DNA of 64,000 nucleotides from Notospermus geniculatus (GCA_002633025.1 NMRB01000340.1:355564-419563); one strand, 5' to 3'; positions 35,958-47,782 are shown, counted from the first letter of the stretch. The notes: generated by a model not told the origin, from the sequence alone. Program-made: numbers and translations.

Positions 35958-36105
35958 TTATATTACGTAAATCTATGAAATTAGTATCTGGGAAGTGTGA
36001 ATTTTACCTTGCGAAACGGGTCAAGTCAGTTATGTTAGCATTAAGCTCGGGCGCGTGCGAGGGAAGAATCTTCCTATATCCAGATCCACTCATTTTCCTA
36101 TTACT
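35928..36105 (-). repeat. Polinton right terminal inverted repeat
   Basis: Reverse complement of 34981-35158, ending CCTATTACT directly before the second GGAGGG. The near absence of divergence means a recent insertion or homogenised ends. Confidence 0.9.
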
Positions 36106-36111
36106 GGAGGG

Positions 36112-37773
36112 GATTGTGAATAAGGTTCCTGAGCCTCATCAGGAACTACAATGAAGTATTTGTACTGACCTTGTACTCTAGCAGATTTCTGGAGGTCTAA
36201 GATTCATATTCTTCAGAATCACATCGCCTTCCGCAGCCTAAAAAAGGCCGGGTTCAAATTGGGGAATCTCATCAGCGAAGGTAACAGCTGCCTCGCTCAT
36301 CCTGAACTGCAGTTCATCTATTCATCGAAGGTTTTGTGATCTGATGCAACGGAGGAATTCCCCTCCCTGTTTGGATGTAGAGTATTGAATACTGCATTGG
36401 CTGTTTTCATAGAAGTTACAGGTGTAGGCCCTAGGAGTAACTCAGGAGCCTCAAGCAGGAGATGTTGAACCATCTCCCAAGGGAGCAATAGATAGATGTC
36501 TAACCTACCTGGAGGTGACAAAACTCCGTCCCGAGGGACTGTCAAACACAATGTCCCCATCACCCCCTCTCCATCTTCCCCTCTGACAACAATAGGTTAC
36601 ATCAGGCCAGCCTTGCCACAAGCATTTGTCAGAGGAACCGAGAACGATGATGTTGGCTGGCCAAGAGGTCACATCACACCATCAATCCTTTGTTGCATAA
36701 TCTCTCGACTTTGGAGTGGCTTAAATGGGATTTGGAGTGACATCATAATTTGACTTGAATAATGTTCGATGGACGTGTAGTGAATCTCCAATGAATCGAC
36801 CAAGAGAATCGAGTTCCACTTGATGGGATAATCAACTTTAATGATCATCTGGTTCTCTGCCATCTGGTGAGGTGCTACTAGAGGTTTGACATTCAAGTAA
36901 ACAGGTCCGTTATTTCCAAAATAATCCTTCCTTGAGAACTTGACAGACCTGGCAGTTTAATTGCAAGGCCATCTGTGCCCATCTCTCTCAGTGATTTCAA
37001 GACCCTGCCACAAACTTCTTATCGTAAAATTACCGGTACTAAAATTGACCAAAATATGTTGAAAATTGTCCAAAATATTTTGAGACCCTACAGGCATGGC
37101 AGGCTTGGAAAACGACACCAGTGCCATGAGTGTTGGAGATCTGAGGCAGGAGATGTAGCATAAGGAGCAGAACAGATGATTGTAAGGGAGAGGTAGCCTA
37201 AAGTAATCTGCTTGACTAAATGCTACAACATTAGAAAGATGCTGAATGAGTTACCTGTTCACATTGCTGGGTAATGAGGCAGTCGCCAGTGGTAAAATGA
37301 ACAAAAAGTCGTAAAGGACAGTTTTTCAACTTTTGTCAGACATCACATCACATCACTCCATAAGGCTATTGCTTTTCTCCTAATCTCATCTTGCAGTGAA
37401 TCCAATGGCAATATTTCTCTGCTGTTTACTCGACAAAAAAGTATTAAGAGCCACACTACTCAGGCACTTAGGAGGAGAACAAGCTTTTGAATTTCTCTTT
37501 CCATTGTGCTAGACTTGGTACAACTGCTTATAGCTTTACAAATTCATCTTTGATGGCGAAGAGAGATGCCTGAGTCTGAACAAACAGCGACAACATCACT
37601 CAAGGTTGCTTTCCATTATTGATCTTCACTAAGGTTGTTTTGATACATGACTGACAGAATCATTGCTGTCACTTAAATGACTCGTACTAATAGCTATTGG
37701 CATCTCCCTCAGCAGCGCCGTTAGAAAAGCGTTTCTCGAAACTTGACATGTTTTTCGCGAAGTAGGCTACTCA
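36112..37773. other. No recognised gene
   Basis: No convincing exon, RNA gene or repeat seen right of the Polinton-type element. Confidence 0.4.
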
Positions 37774-37863
37774 ATTGGGAGACTTTACTGCCGATAGAGG
37801 CCGCCACTAATAGCGGTACGAGAACGTCATGGAATTTGACGTCACTGATAAGAAATGCACACC

Positions 37864-38014
37864 AGGGGCCGGTTGCACAAAACTCATGTTAGCGCTAACA
37901 TGGTGTTAGCGCTAACTTTTATGTTAGATGACGTCAAAATCCATTGTCATTTTACGTCATTTAACATGATGTTAGCGCTAACAGCGCTAACATGAGTTTT
38001 GTGCAACCCAGCCC
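37864..38014. mobile_element. MITE family D, copy 1 (nested)
   Basis: About 150 bp. AGGGGCCGGTTGCACAAAAC at the left pairs with GTTTTGTGCAACC at the right; arms continue as CTCATGTTAGCGCTAACATG. The centre is GATGACGTCAAAATCC and TTTTACGTCATTT. Ends of the GGCCGGTTGCACAAA type are common in animal MITEs. Confidence 0.85.
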
Positions 38015-38174
38015 AGGGGCCGGTTGCACAAAACTCATGTTAGCGCTAACATGGTGTTAGCGCTAACTTTTATGTTAGATGACGTCAAAATCCATTGTCA
38101 TTTTACGTCATTTAACATGATGTTAGCACTAACGTCATGTTAGCGCTAACATGAGTTTCGTGCAACCGGGCCCT
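38015..38174. mobile_element. MITE family D, copy 2 (tandem)
   Basis: Follows copy 1 at an offset of 151 bp with the same orientation and sequence. It differs near the right arm, where an extra GTTAGCACTAACGTCA segment is present. Ends TTTCGTGCAACCGGGCCCTGG. Confidence 0.85.
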
Positions 38175-38280
38175 GGACGTTATCCATGACGTGGAAGCCA
38201 TGGTCTGTGACGTCAAAATTTGTGACGTTCTAGGACCGCTATTAAGGCGGTCTCTAACGGCAATAAAGTATCCCATTGGG

Positions 38281-38810
38281 AGACAATCCCAAAGAGCCTT
38301 CAGTGCAAAAAAGCAAAGCGACTGCACTTCAAGGGAAGCGAATATCCATTTATTCAGTGAAAAATACATCGTTACAGGGACCAATCACAATGCACAATTC
38401 CCCTGCTAGAAATTCTGAGACGACGAGTGACATGAGTGAGCCAAACCTGCAGGAGATGAGCTGCAAAAACCTAGCTGTGAACCTTCGAGTTTCACTTTTT
38501 TCACCGTTCCCATTGACAAGTGGTCTACCCTTGTTGCTCTTCCCACAGTACTCCCAGTCTTTAGAAGTTTCCATCGAAGAAGGTTGAACAGCACTTAGAG
38601 TTAGACCAGGAGCATTAACGGCATTTTTCAGCATCTTTCGTCCTTTCACGTCAGTGGAATGAATTCGAGGTCCGTCTGTAGTTACAGCTTTGATGTATTA
38701 AATGAAGTTAGGGACGTGATGTTGGCCCTGTTATAATCTCTATGAATCACCATGTCTTTTGGTGCATGGGTAGTCTCAAATGTCAATCACGGACATGACG
38801 GAGGAAGTCT
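38281..38810. other. No recognised gene
   Basis: Open frames on both strands overlap each other and have no recognised domain. Confidence 0.4.
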
Positions 38811-39065
38811 GACTCAATCGAAGGACATGTTGACCTAGTCATGTGATAGTGGTGTACCATTGAAAGAAGCAGGGAGTGTTAACTCAATCGAAGGGCATGT
38901 TGACCTAGTCATGTGATAGTGGAGTACCATTGAAAGAAGCAGGGAATGTTAACTCAATCGAAGGGCATGTTGACCTAGTCTTGTGATAGTGGTGTACCAT
39001 TGAAAGAAGCAGGGAATGTTAACTCAATCGAAGCAGGACATGTTATGTGATGGCAACACCATTGA
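38811..39065. repeat. 70-bp tandem repeat
   Basis: About 3.6 copies at 70-bp spacing (unit starts 38811, 38881, 38951, 39021). They carry ACTCAATCGAAG, CATGTTGACCTAGTCATG and TACCATTGAAAGAAGCAGGG. The last unit is cut short. Confidence 0.9.
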
Positions 39066-39926
39066 ACTAAGTAGTAGGCCTACATTGAACCAGCCTCCTT
39101 CCTTAACACAATTCAGGGATCACACTAGATATCCTTGACCTGATTTAAGTAAATAGTACATGAAAGCATTATTTTGGTCGGTGTTGGACTCATTCTGGTG
39201 ACTCATATACTTCCTTCTCTGTAGGCCCTAAGGGTCAAGGAGATATGCAGCACACCCTGGGTCCCTTGGTGCAAATCTAATGACATGGTCCATAAACACA
39301 GTCTACCTCTCAGTGGTAACTTCAGGCTAAGATTACTACGCTGTGTGTGTGCATTTGTGTGTAAAATAACTGACTGAAGCGGTGGGAGCTTTAGTCAAGC
39401 AGAGGTGATACCATTCCATGCTTGATTTATGTAGGAAACATCAACTGTCAAATCTGACCACGAATAATACCGTGTTCATTAGTTCTCAATTAGAGGAGAG
39501 AATTTTAATTAAAAGCTACAGGGAAAGGAAATGATGGCTGTAATGGTCAATGAGTTATCTGGGAAGTTGACAAATGTAATAACACAGGGCGGTGGTCAGA
39601 GCTAGCTGACCGTGTAATCTCTGATGGTTACATGAGGGGTTTCTACACGCCTGAAGGGACTGCCTACTCGTGTGTGTACAGACTGTATTACCCTATGAAA
39701 AGTTACTATTAATGCCATGTATGGTCAGTTGGCTTGCCTGTATGTTTGTGTTATTGCTGTTACAGTATGAAATACAAGCAATGTGACGTGTCTGATGTAC
39801 TGGATTGACAGCTGGAGGTATGACGATCCCAAGCAGGTGTGTCATTTCTGAGCAATAAGCGAAGAGGTGATGCCCTCATCCATACCGAAACCTTTCCAGT
39901 CACATTTTACACGGAAATGTGGAGCT
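39066..39926. other. No recognised gene
   Basis: Nothing recognised. One TAGGCCTA palindrome lies at 39075-39082. Confidence 0.4.
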
Positions 39927-40139
39927 GGGGCGATATTCATGAAGCCTTCGCAACTTTGCGTGCACGCAAATCTATTGTAGGCAGTAAGTGAACAATAGGG
40001 CATGTGCAGCCAAACAATAGATTTGCGTGCGGCACTCAAATGTATTGTGTGCATACATGGGCCCTATTGTTTTAATGACTGCCTTACAATAGATTTGCCG
40101 GCGTGCATATTCCGAAGGCTAAGTAATGAATATGGTCCC
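39927..40139. mobile_element. Fold-back element with ACAATAGATTTGCG arms
   Basis: Ends GGGGCGATATTCATGAAGCC and the complementary AGTAATGAATATGGTCCC. CGCAAATCTATTGTAGGCAG on the left matches CTGCCTTACAATAGATTTGC on the right, with further inverted AATAG[GA] units in the middle. Non-coding. Confidence 0.7.
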
Positions 40140-41049
40140 GTGACGTGGAAATCTGAATTTGTCCTTTAAAAATTCCATCAACCATGCCAGTGGGCCCAGA
40201 TCTGGATGACTTGATCCGTTTTTCTTACCACGACCGGAACTCTGGGTTTGCCCCTCGGAAATTCCATCTGACCAATTTTCCCAAGTTTCACATGGTCAAA
40301 CATGTGTCCCACTGCGATGACAGATGTTGGACAAAATGAAAATAAAAATCATCAGAAAGATAAAAATGCATCTAAAGATAACTCAGCAGGGTGCATTATT
40401 CTTTTTGGGACATTGAGAGACAGGTCTATAAAGGCTGCTAAACCAACACTGTCTGTGAACCCTTGCTCCGATTGTCTGCGAGTCTGTTTGAGTCTTCAAA
40501 TATCTTTTATGGTGCGTCAAGTGTCATGGGGGTGTAATATATTGCAACTTGTCACAGCAGTTGGTACAGAAAGGGTCCAAAATAAACACAGTTGAAAGCG
40601 ACCCTATCATTATGAGTGCTCCCTTATCGGGGTCCTTTTTCTTGGTGTTGAGGGTAGCGGTCCATCAATTTCCAATCAAAGGAGAAGATTACATCAGACA
40701 AGTCAAACTCGGGAGGAGGTCGTCAAAAGAGATGAGGCGAGGCGCAACCAGGGAGAAAAATTCTCAAAAGAACCTTATACAGGCTCAAAGAAACGCCTCA
40801 CCAAACCAGTTTTAATTACTACTGCTAAATATAATCCATTGTGTGTTGGTTAAGTTTGCAAGTTAATAATTCCGCCCCTTTGAACGTAATGGCCTAGCCG
40901 TAGGGTATGACCTGCTGGAGTGAACCAGAGCATGATTGATTGAACTGTAAAAGGAACCTTCATCAAAGGAGGGAACTTGTTATTAAAGTCATTTCAAGTT
41001 GTTTTGTAGCGTGTCCCCCCCCCCCTTGTTTGACTTCCATACAAGTTCC
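40140..41049. other. No recognised gene
   Basis: Frames at 40302-40595 and 40549-40815 are open but unrecognised. A poly-C run lies at about 41015-41026. Confidence 0.4.
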
Positions 41050-41213
41050 TGGTGGTACAGTATCTTGTAGAAGATGAAGCCCACTTCCTATTGAAATATC
41101 CAAAACATCAAACCGCCAGAAACAAACTTTTCGAAGAACTTTATGAAGAAAATACCAGAGTCTATTTTGTTCTCGGCTATGTGTGTTTTGAACTCTCTCT
41201 AAGCCCAGTATAG
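41050..41213 (+). mobile_element. Non-LTR retrotransposon ORF2 C-terminal fragment
   Basis: The frame from about 41052 reads V-E-D-E-A-H-F-L-L-K-Y-P-K-H-Q-T-A-R-N-K, then L-F-E-E-L. This is the same post-RT pattern seen at 32665-32800, with C-P replaced by Y-P. It stops near 41211. No reverse-transcriptase motif is seen upstream, so this is a 5'-truncated relic. Confidence 0.6.
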
Positions 41214-43240
41214 GAAACGTCTACGTAATTTGTGGTTCTTAACTCTCATCTTCATATCGTCTCCCCCATTGCACAGAGAGTCATTTGAAACGACACCAAT
41301 ATTTGCAATAACCATGTAAAAAGCGCCACGAAAACCCTGGTATCATGTCTGCTAAGTTGTATAAAAACTTTTGGCGTTCACTTGTAGAGAAGCAATCAGT
41401 CCCTCACCAGGATACCTGTCGCGGCCACTTGCTCTTCCTTTTTCAAATCTTTCCCCGTCTCTTATCGTATTTCTCCATCAAAGTACGACCTGATTTTCGT
41501 CCAATATATATGTATATATACCTCGAGGGGGCCTGTTTGATGTTATATACTTAATCATTTTATCGGAGATTTGCTCGATAATTTGATGTGGTTTCGGCTA
41601 AGTGTAACTCTTGGGGAAAATTAGACCTGTCTGAAATGTTGGTGGGTAGGCTACGAATATACCCATCAAGGTGTGAAGTACTGTCTGCAACTAATGAGGT
41701 AGATGTACCCTGACTGAACTCAAGGTTGAATTGGACCTCTGATCCTTGCTGAGTGGAACCACACCGATGTCCTTCAGCATGAGGATGTACAGTCTCACGT
41801 ACACCTGCATCTTGTGTCGATTGGGGACATGGGACACGCATGAAATGGCTGTGTGTCCCCAGTTGGTTGGTATAGAAATGACATGGCCGTCACAAATCGA
41901 CAAACTGTGGACATTGAATTATCTATCTAACTTGGCACATTACGTGCAAACCACATAGACCTACTCTGCATGACGTATGGTATCATTCGCTGGCATTCAA
42001 TTGGGGACACCCTATTTGCTGGTGGGTCCACAGTTGTATGGTGGTTTTTCACAAACTAGTCCACGATTGACACCGCATACAAATGTTGAAGATGTGCAAG
42101 AGTACACCGTTTACGTGTTAGTAAAGTGATGATGACTCTTTCAAAGGAACACTCTAGAATAATGAGCTTCTGCCTGATCTGAATTCCATTTTTGTTGCTG
42201 TGTGTGATGTCGAACCAACTTCAATGATTCGCACGCCATGGGAGCACTCACTTTGAATTGTCAGTACAATAGAATTATAACTTAATGCTCAAATAGTTTC
42301 TTGTTTCAGACCTTTCTTACAAAAGTCTTGAAAACTACTTGCTGAAGACGCGACTCGTGAGTCTCCAACCCAGCAAAGTGAACCTTCCCTTTATCACCTT
42401 GCACAATATGTACTTACCAAAGAGGTGGTTGACACCTTGTCTCAGCTGCCTCGCATGCAAAACAAGCTATCTACCACTGCAATAACACTCCCTTCACCTG
42501 ATCATGACATAAACATGAACGACAAGGTGCGACAAATGATATCACATTGGGTATAAAATAAGAAATTGACATTTAATGCGTCTACGTTTATCTTGAGATG
42601 ACTAAGTTGGCTTCCTAAGTACCTTACTGGAATGATGGTATTGGTATTGTAAGAAACATGTGGTAAGAAATAAAGCTAATGTTGACCAATAGAGGTTGGA
42701 GGTGGTGAAAAAGTAGTTCTCTCTCTCTGCATCTCGATTGCAATGGATCTTGTTGTACGAAAAAAACAACCCTGAACTTGACTGCTGGGTCTTGTAAAAC
42801 AATATTGATGTCCCACCTGGTATCGGTGATTCTCGTCCTGTGGTAATGTGTCACTGACACTGACTGAGCGAGGGGAGAAAAAAACTATGTAGACTCTCGT
42901 TGTTTATTGGTTGAGTAACTCTGGTAGTATGTGCTGATCCGTGGGGATCGCTGCTTTCGGTGGTTAGGTTCAGTATCTTGTAACTGTTGATGCTTTTTTC
43001 TCCATGTCTTTTACACTCGGTGCAAGAAAACGTATCTGCATGATATGTTCTTCTGCGGCGAAGTATCTGGTTACATTTTTGCGGCATTTATGCAAATTTG
43101 AACCAGTTGAGTAGGTCGCTGCTGGAATTGGAGCTTGTCGTTCTGGTAGATAAAAGAGGTAAAATCCAAGACACGAATCTGTTCAGGTGTTGATAAAGGG
43201 ATGTGTCAGATAACCTGAGAAGTAGGTCATGGTGACCTAT
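41214..43240. other. No recognised gene
   Basis: No recognised exon or repeat. Confidence 0.35.
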
Positions 43241-43462
43241 AGGGCTTCTTCATTGACGTCACAACAGTCACGTGACTGTAAAGAATCGGCCATGTTGGCC
43301 GTCAAATGGCCGGCGACGACGTCAAAACTGCCGTGACATTTTGACGTCACGATCTGTGTGTTGACGCTGTGTTCATGCCGTGACGTCGCTTGACATTTGC
43401 TGGCCAATATGGCGGCATTGTGTCGTCATGGAAATGTGACGTCACGTGAAGAACGTCTACAA
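43241..43462. mobile_element. GACGTCAC-rich fold-back
   Basis: The left side carries GGGCTTCTTCATTGACGTCAC and the right side GTGACGTCACGTGAAGAAC in inverted relation. Inside, GGCCATGTTGGCC and GGCCAATATGGC also face each other. Four or more GACGTCA words occur in 220 bp. Non-coding. Confidence 0.65.
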
Positions 43463-44884
43463 TCTCTCAGGAAGTACAAGTTCCCAAAAAGATTCCGCAC
43501 CATATTGTATACCAGTATATAGGTTCATTTTAGTTTCATATGATAAAAAAGTGTAATGATTAGGGTGATCGATTCGTATTGACCCAACTCAATTCGACGA
43601 GAAAATACGATCACAACATCAAGTGAACAATGAGAATCCAATATGGTGACCAACTGCCTGATGAGATCCGAACAGAGAACTACCTCTGGCTGCGATTTTT
43701 TTCCATTGTTGAATATTTGTGGTACTGGATCATTTGGCAGAGGTCACAGCGATACAGACAACAATATAATATTTTTTGTGATGACAAAGCTAAATCCATT
43801 ACAAAAAATGATCCGCTGATAAAAACTCTTGCTGTATCTGTGGTGATAAATCCATAGGTTTGGTCTGCAGCAGGTTATCGGAGACCAGATGAGACAGAAC
43901 ATAAAATAGATTATCGAAAGAAGACTAGGCCATATGACATAGGGAATCAATAGCATGCTTGCTATGTGGGCACCACAGATAAAGTTGCCTTTGTCCTCAT
44001 GTTCAATGGAAATGGCCATTTTTTGTCTTGGTGGTAATGTAGATCTGCCCTCCTATGGTAGAGTATTTTCACCTTGTGGTTGCGGGGAGCATGGTCAGTC
44101 GAAATAACAGGTGTGTCAAGTATTACCAAGTAGATTGCAGCACAGAGTATAGCTATTCCTTCAATCAATTACACCCCTTCTGCTGACATGTCTGATCACC
44201 AGAATGGAAGCTGCCTTTTATCATTTGGAGTTGTGAAGTTCAATTTTTGACCATGTTTACGTCGTTGCGTCGACCAGTATCTCATCGCATTAAGTATTTG
44301 GTGACTTGACTTCACCATAAGTTCTCCACATACGGTATAAGCAGCTGCTACACTAGCATCAGTTCTTGACATCAGCCTATACCTCTACACTTGTCAATTC
44401 TCCCATCTCGCCTGTTAAGTTTTTACAGTTAAATGGTGCATAGCTTTAAGAGGAATTGCGTACGGAATTTGATATCACCTTCCTTCACTTTAAGCCAGTC
44501 AAAGTGAAGAATAAAGAAATGTAAAAAGGAATTCCCCATCCTTTACACAGCAGAACGTAACTTAAACCTATTCGGTGTTATTGTCTTTGAACTTACCTCC
44601 AAGGACTTGATGCATTTGAAGCAAAGAAGATCAGTGTCTATATTTGAAGGTCAAAACATGAGCAAAATACTCTATGATGTCTTTTTAATGGATTTTTTCA
44701 GTTCAAAGAAATGTTTCACTTTTGAAGGCAGCGAGTATTTCCTTGAAAGATCTGATTGTAATGGATGGGATTTACCTATGGAAGATGAGTAATGCATGAA
44801 ATGGACTTCTTAAAACGTGACCGATTATACATATTAAGTCGTATTTCTGCAAATGTGGTGCATGTCCTGACGCTCCAAGCAGAC
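43463..44884. other. No recognised gene
   Basis: Short frames only; no recognised domain or repeat. Confidence 0.35.
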
Positions 44885-45060
44885 GAGTTCCAATTTTATT
44901 GATGGTTGCCAGGACGTAACTTCAACAAAGTCCGCCATTGCTGACATCGACATCATGACGCAGAGCCAGGGGGCAAAATGCATTGTTGACGGCGTCCTAT
45001 GACGCAAAACCGGGGGCACTATGCGCAACCCAACAGAACGATGTTACGTCGTGGAACACA
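44885..45060. mobile_element. ATGACGCA-type MITE remnant
   Basis: Contains ACATCATGACGCAGAGCC and CCTATGACGCAAAACCGGG, then GATGTTACGTCGTGG. Similar words (GCCATCATGACGCAAAGACG, CATCGTGGAAACGATGTTTA) flank the fold-back at 55054-55187, so the two sites share a family. Boundaries are approximate. Confidence 0.4.
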
Positions 45061-45262
45061 ACGCAAACCCAGGATAGCCGACCACAAAAATACTCATGTG
45101 GAGAAATTTATAAATGAAAAACAATTGGATCTGTTGCTTTAGTTTACAAGATTGCTGTGCAGCTTAATGGGACCCAAAATGTCTACTACAGAAATAAGTA
45201 TGCCCGACTCCCTTCTTCATAACAAAGCTCCACCCTTCTGTCAAAATCTATGTTGATCCGTT

Positions 45263-45968
45263 TAGTCTAGTCGGTTATGGGAATGATCGGGACACGCCGG
45301 ACAAAATCACCAATTTTTTTCTGGTGGTTTGTCTATTGGTACTCTTTAAATTTAGAGGGGGCGCCATCTGAGATTTTCTTTCTTTCAGTAGAATATCCTG
45401 TTTGAAGCTCAGGACACTGACTTTATCATTGGACCCAAGAACTGAGCTTTGTACAGGAGAATTGGAGCCGATGTACAGCTAACTTTTGAACGGTGGGATT
45501 TACACCCCATAAATGTATTACCAACAGATAGAAACATGGTGCCTCAGAAGCAGAAAAACATGTTCTTAATTGTTTTTAGTAGTTATGTAATAAGAAATGG
45601 CGTTTTCTATGTAAATTAACACAAAATGGGTCAAAATACATAAAAACGCCGTTTCNTTGTAAATGACCTTGACCTTTCATAAATTTGGCAATGCGCCAAA
45701 AAGAAAGCCCACCTATGATAACATACATATAGCCACTTAAGCAAAATAAATATCATTTGTAAAGGCTAAGATATCGTCATTTTTCAAAATACACGAAATT
45801 TGGCTTCGGTTTCCATGGAAACGAGATTTTCTCAAAACGCTCAAGGGTGCCAGAGTGGCGCCCCCTCCAAATTTGAAGATTGTCATCTAAGGAACGAATA
45901 TACAAAAAATGGTACTTTTGTCCGCGTGTCCCGATGGGGCCGAATTTTGAGGCTAAGCGACTGGACTA
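45263..45968. mobile_element. TA-flanked fold-back element, family T copy 1
   Basis: Bounded by TA dinucleotides. Ends are GTCTAGTCGG and the complementary CGACTGGAC. Just inside, CGGGACACGCCGGACAAAA faces TTTTGTCCGCGTGTCCCG. A single N at 45656 sits in the middle, where the two arms meet and the assembly changes sequence. TA duplication and short similar termini fit a Tc1/mariner-type MITE. Non-coding. Confidence 0.65.
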
Positions 45969-46023
45969 GTTTCTCAAATCTAACCTTTTCTTTCAAAACC
46001 GTGTTTTGAAGGGAGACAAACCA

Positions 46024-46121
46024 GGACCCATGTTCCCGAAGCCGTCGTTCGGTTAACGATGTCGTTAAAACTGTAGCGTAACGACATCGTAACCTAACGA
46101 CGTCTTCGGGAACATGGGTCC
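46024..46121. mobile_element. 98-bp fold-back MITE
   Basis: GGACCCATGTTCCCGAAG and CTTCGGGAACATGGGTCC are perfect complements, apart from one indel close to the inner edge. The centre holds GTTAACGATGTCGTTA and TAACGACATCGTAAC, a second inverted pair. Non-coding. Confidence 0.85.
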
Positions 46122-47507
46122 AGTTGTACTCACTCGAAAAAGAAATTGCGTTCATAATGCCAGCAACTTTGTGCCAGAAACGTAAGCCTACAAATTTGTC
46201 GGCTTAAGCAAGCTTTTGTTTGTACCTTTATTCCAGTGATTCTAATCTTCAGGCTTAAATGAACTGAAGTTGTACAACTCGGTGGATTTGCGCCCCTAAT
46301 TGTTTGTTTCTCCAATATTTCAGTCATATAAGCCTGGGGTACGTCTTCCATGGAGTTCTCATTCTGTTGTGAAGTCGTCATCCGTTGTACGTAAATGTCG
46401 TTAATGGACCTAAATTGATTCTAGAAATGCTTGAAGCCACAAGTCTAATTCCTTACGTGAATATGAGGAAAGTAAGAATTGACCGAGTGCGTCCGATCCG
46501 AGTTTGTCTTATGTAGATGCAGCTGAGCGTAAAACAATGTACTTTAGGAACCAGGATGGTGGGTGGATTATCGACGAAAACTTAACACTTGGACTTGTGA
46601 CTCATATTTTTGTCATTGCACCTGATACACCGTCGTTGTCTCAGGCATATAGACACTTAAGAAAGTCTCATTTGAAAGTTGAAGAGGAGAGACGAGACTT
46701 CAAGTTCCCTGCAGGTGTAATTTTATTTCCAGGACAAAGTTTGACCCAACTTTCCTCTATCGCAGATTCTTGACCATGCTCCCGACTCATAAAAACAATC
46801 ATGGATGCTAATCTCCCAGGACTGTAATTGCCTATCCTGGCTGATTTAATAAACTTTTTTGTTTTGTTTCAAATGACACGAAACATGGTTACAAATGACG
46901 TCATATAAACATGGCTGAGTTATTAGCCCCACGGAGGTGTTACTGATAGCATGTTTGGATGTTATAAAGGATGCAGAACCAGTTTCCAGCCAATAAAAAA
47001 TAACGACGAGTCTATATTTCACATGTAATTTGGTACCTTACGTGATAGAGTCAGCTGCCATCGTCTCAACTTGTTCAGAGAAAGTGGGTAGAGTAATTTG
47101 ATGGTGGTGGTGAGAGAAGGCCACATGCTTGCAAGAAATGACACAAGAAAGGCTAATTTGTATTGGAAGATAAGACAACGAAGACGTGCATGGAACCTAA
47201 TTGTCTGCTGTACGCTTCTTTCGATGAAACACAGCCGGATGCCTTTGATACATGCAAAGAAAAGCAGTATGTAGAAATCTCTAAGAGGTGAAATGTGCAT
47301 GCATCGGTATGATTGCTGAGGTTGTTTAACATGTATCATTTGCATAGTTAAACATATTCGCGAACACGAACTGGTAATTATGTGGAGTTTGTCAATTTCG
47401 GATTTTCCCAGAACATGTAAACGCTCGCTTATCTATTTTTGATGATACATATGTGCATTGCAACCGTCTTTTAAAAAATTCTAATCTTAGAAGTGAATTA
47501 ATCGTCA
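46122..47507. other. No recognised gene; probable transporter intron
   Basis: An 89-codon plus frame at 46504-46773 has no recognised domain. Given the transporter exon at 47661 this is likely intron, but upstream exons were not found. Confidence 0.4.
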
Positions 47508-47632
47508 ATAGAGAGCTTCGTTCTGCAAGCGCCCGGTTAGGCCATACGACTACGTTTATCTATTGTTTGGGTGCACTCACACAATAGATAAACGTCGTCG
47601 TGGAGCCTAACCGGGCGCTTGCAGAAGCTCAC
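47508..47632. mobile_element. Fold-back MITE family H, copy 2
   Basis: Same arms as 33464-33588 (GCAAGCGCCCGGTTAGGCC, CGTTTATCTATTGT and complements). Its right end lies about 28 bases before the 3' splice site of the transporter exon. Confidence 0.85.
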
Positions 47633-47660
47633 TATTAAAGTTTTATTCTTTCACGTTTAG

Positions 47661-47747
47661 GTGTCTACGCTGGTGCCATATTCGGGTTTCCTATATCAGG
47701 GTTCATCACTCACTATGTAGGCTGGCAACACGTATTTTATATATTTG
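47661..47747 (+). CDS. SLC17 (VGLUT-like) transporter, internal exon
   Basis: An 87-bp exon preceded by a pyrimidine-rich tract and AG (CTTTCACGTTTAG) and followed by a GTATGT donor. It enters and leaves in phase 1. It encodes a Gly-rich membrane segment with V-Y-A-G-A, P-I-S-G, Y-V-G-W and V-F-Y-I-F-G. These match, residue for residue and without gaps, the S-Y-A-G-A...P-L-A-G...G-W-S-S-V-F-Y-V-Y-G exon of vesicular glutamate transporters (SLC17A6-8); sialin-type SLC17 members are more distant. The product is a 12-segment major-facilitator anion transporter of vesicle or lysosome membranes. The exon is intact and has no stop. The upstream exon, which should carry the A-P-P-x-E-R motif, was not found. 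Confidence 0.85.
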
Positions 47748-47782
47748 GTATGTACATACTTTTCGACAAAAACTTCGAGGAC

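Larger units (their letters stand above)
34975..36111. mobile_element. Polinton/Maverick-type virus-like element with 6-bp target duplication
   Basis: Seen directly: 178-bp terminal inverted repeats (34981-35158 and 35928-36105) with no indel between them, the outer 148 bp identical and three mismatches inside. Each end begins 5'-AGTAATAGG. The repeats are flanked by the exact 6-bp direct repeat GGAGGG (34975-34980 and 36106-36111). Long inverted repeats with 5'-AG ends and a 6-bp target duplication are the defining terminal features of Polintons. The interior holds an AT-rich minus-strand gene entering from the right repeat, a ~100-bp tandem array from the left, and an 11-N gap between them. 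Intact Polintons are 15-20 kb with polymerase, integrase, ATPase, protease and capsid genes. Here only about 1.1 kb is assembled, so the rest is either lost in the gap or genuinely deleted. Confidence 0.8.
37774..38280. mobile_element. MITE family G, interrupted by nested MITEs
   Basis: Left half begins TTGGGAGACTTTACTGCCG and contains TTTGACGTCACTG. The right half resumes near 38174 and ends AAAGTATCCCATTGGG. The middle is split by two tandem copies of MITE D, so this copy is older than they are. Confidence 0.85.

Noticed and set aside
46504-46773. 89-codon plus-strand frame upstream of the transporter exons
   Set aside because: It lacks the A-P-P-x-E-R or helix motifs expected of the missing transporter exon, and no splice sites frame it.
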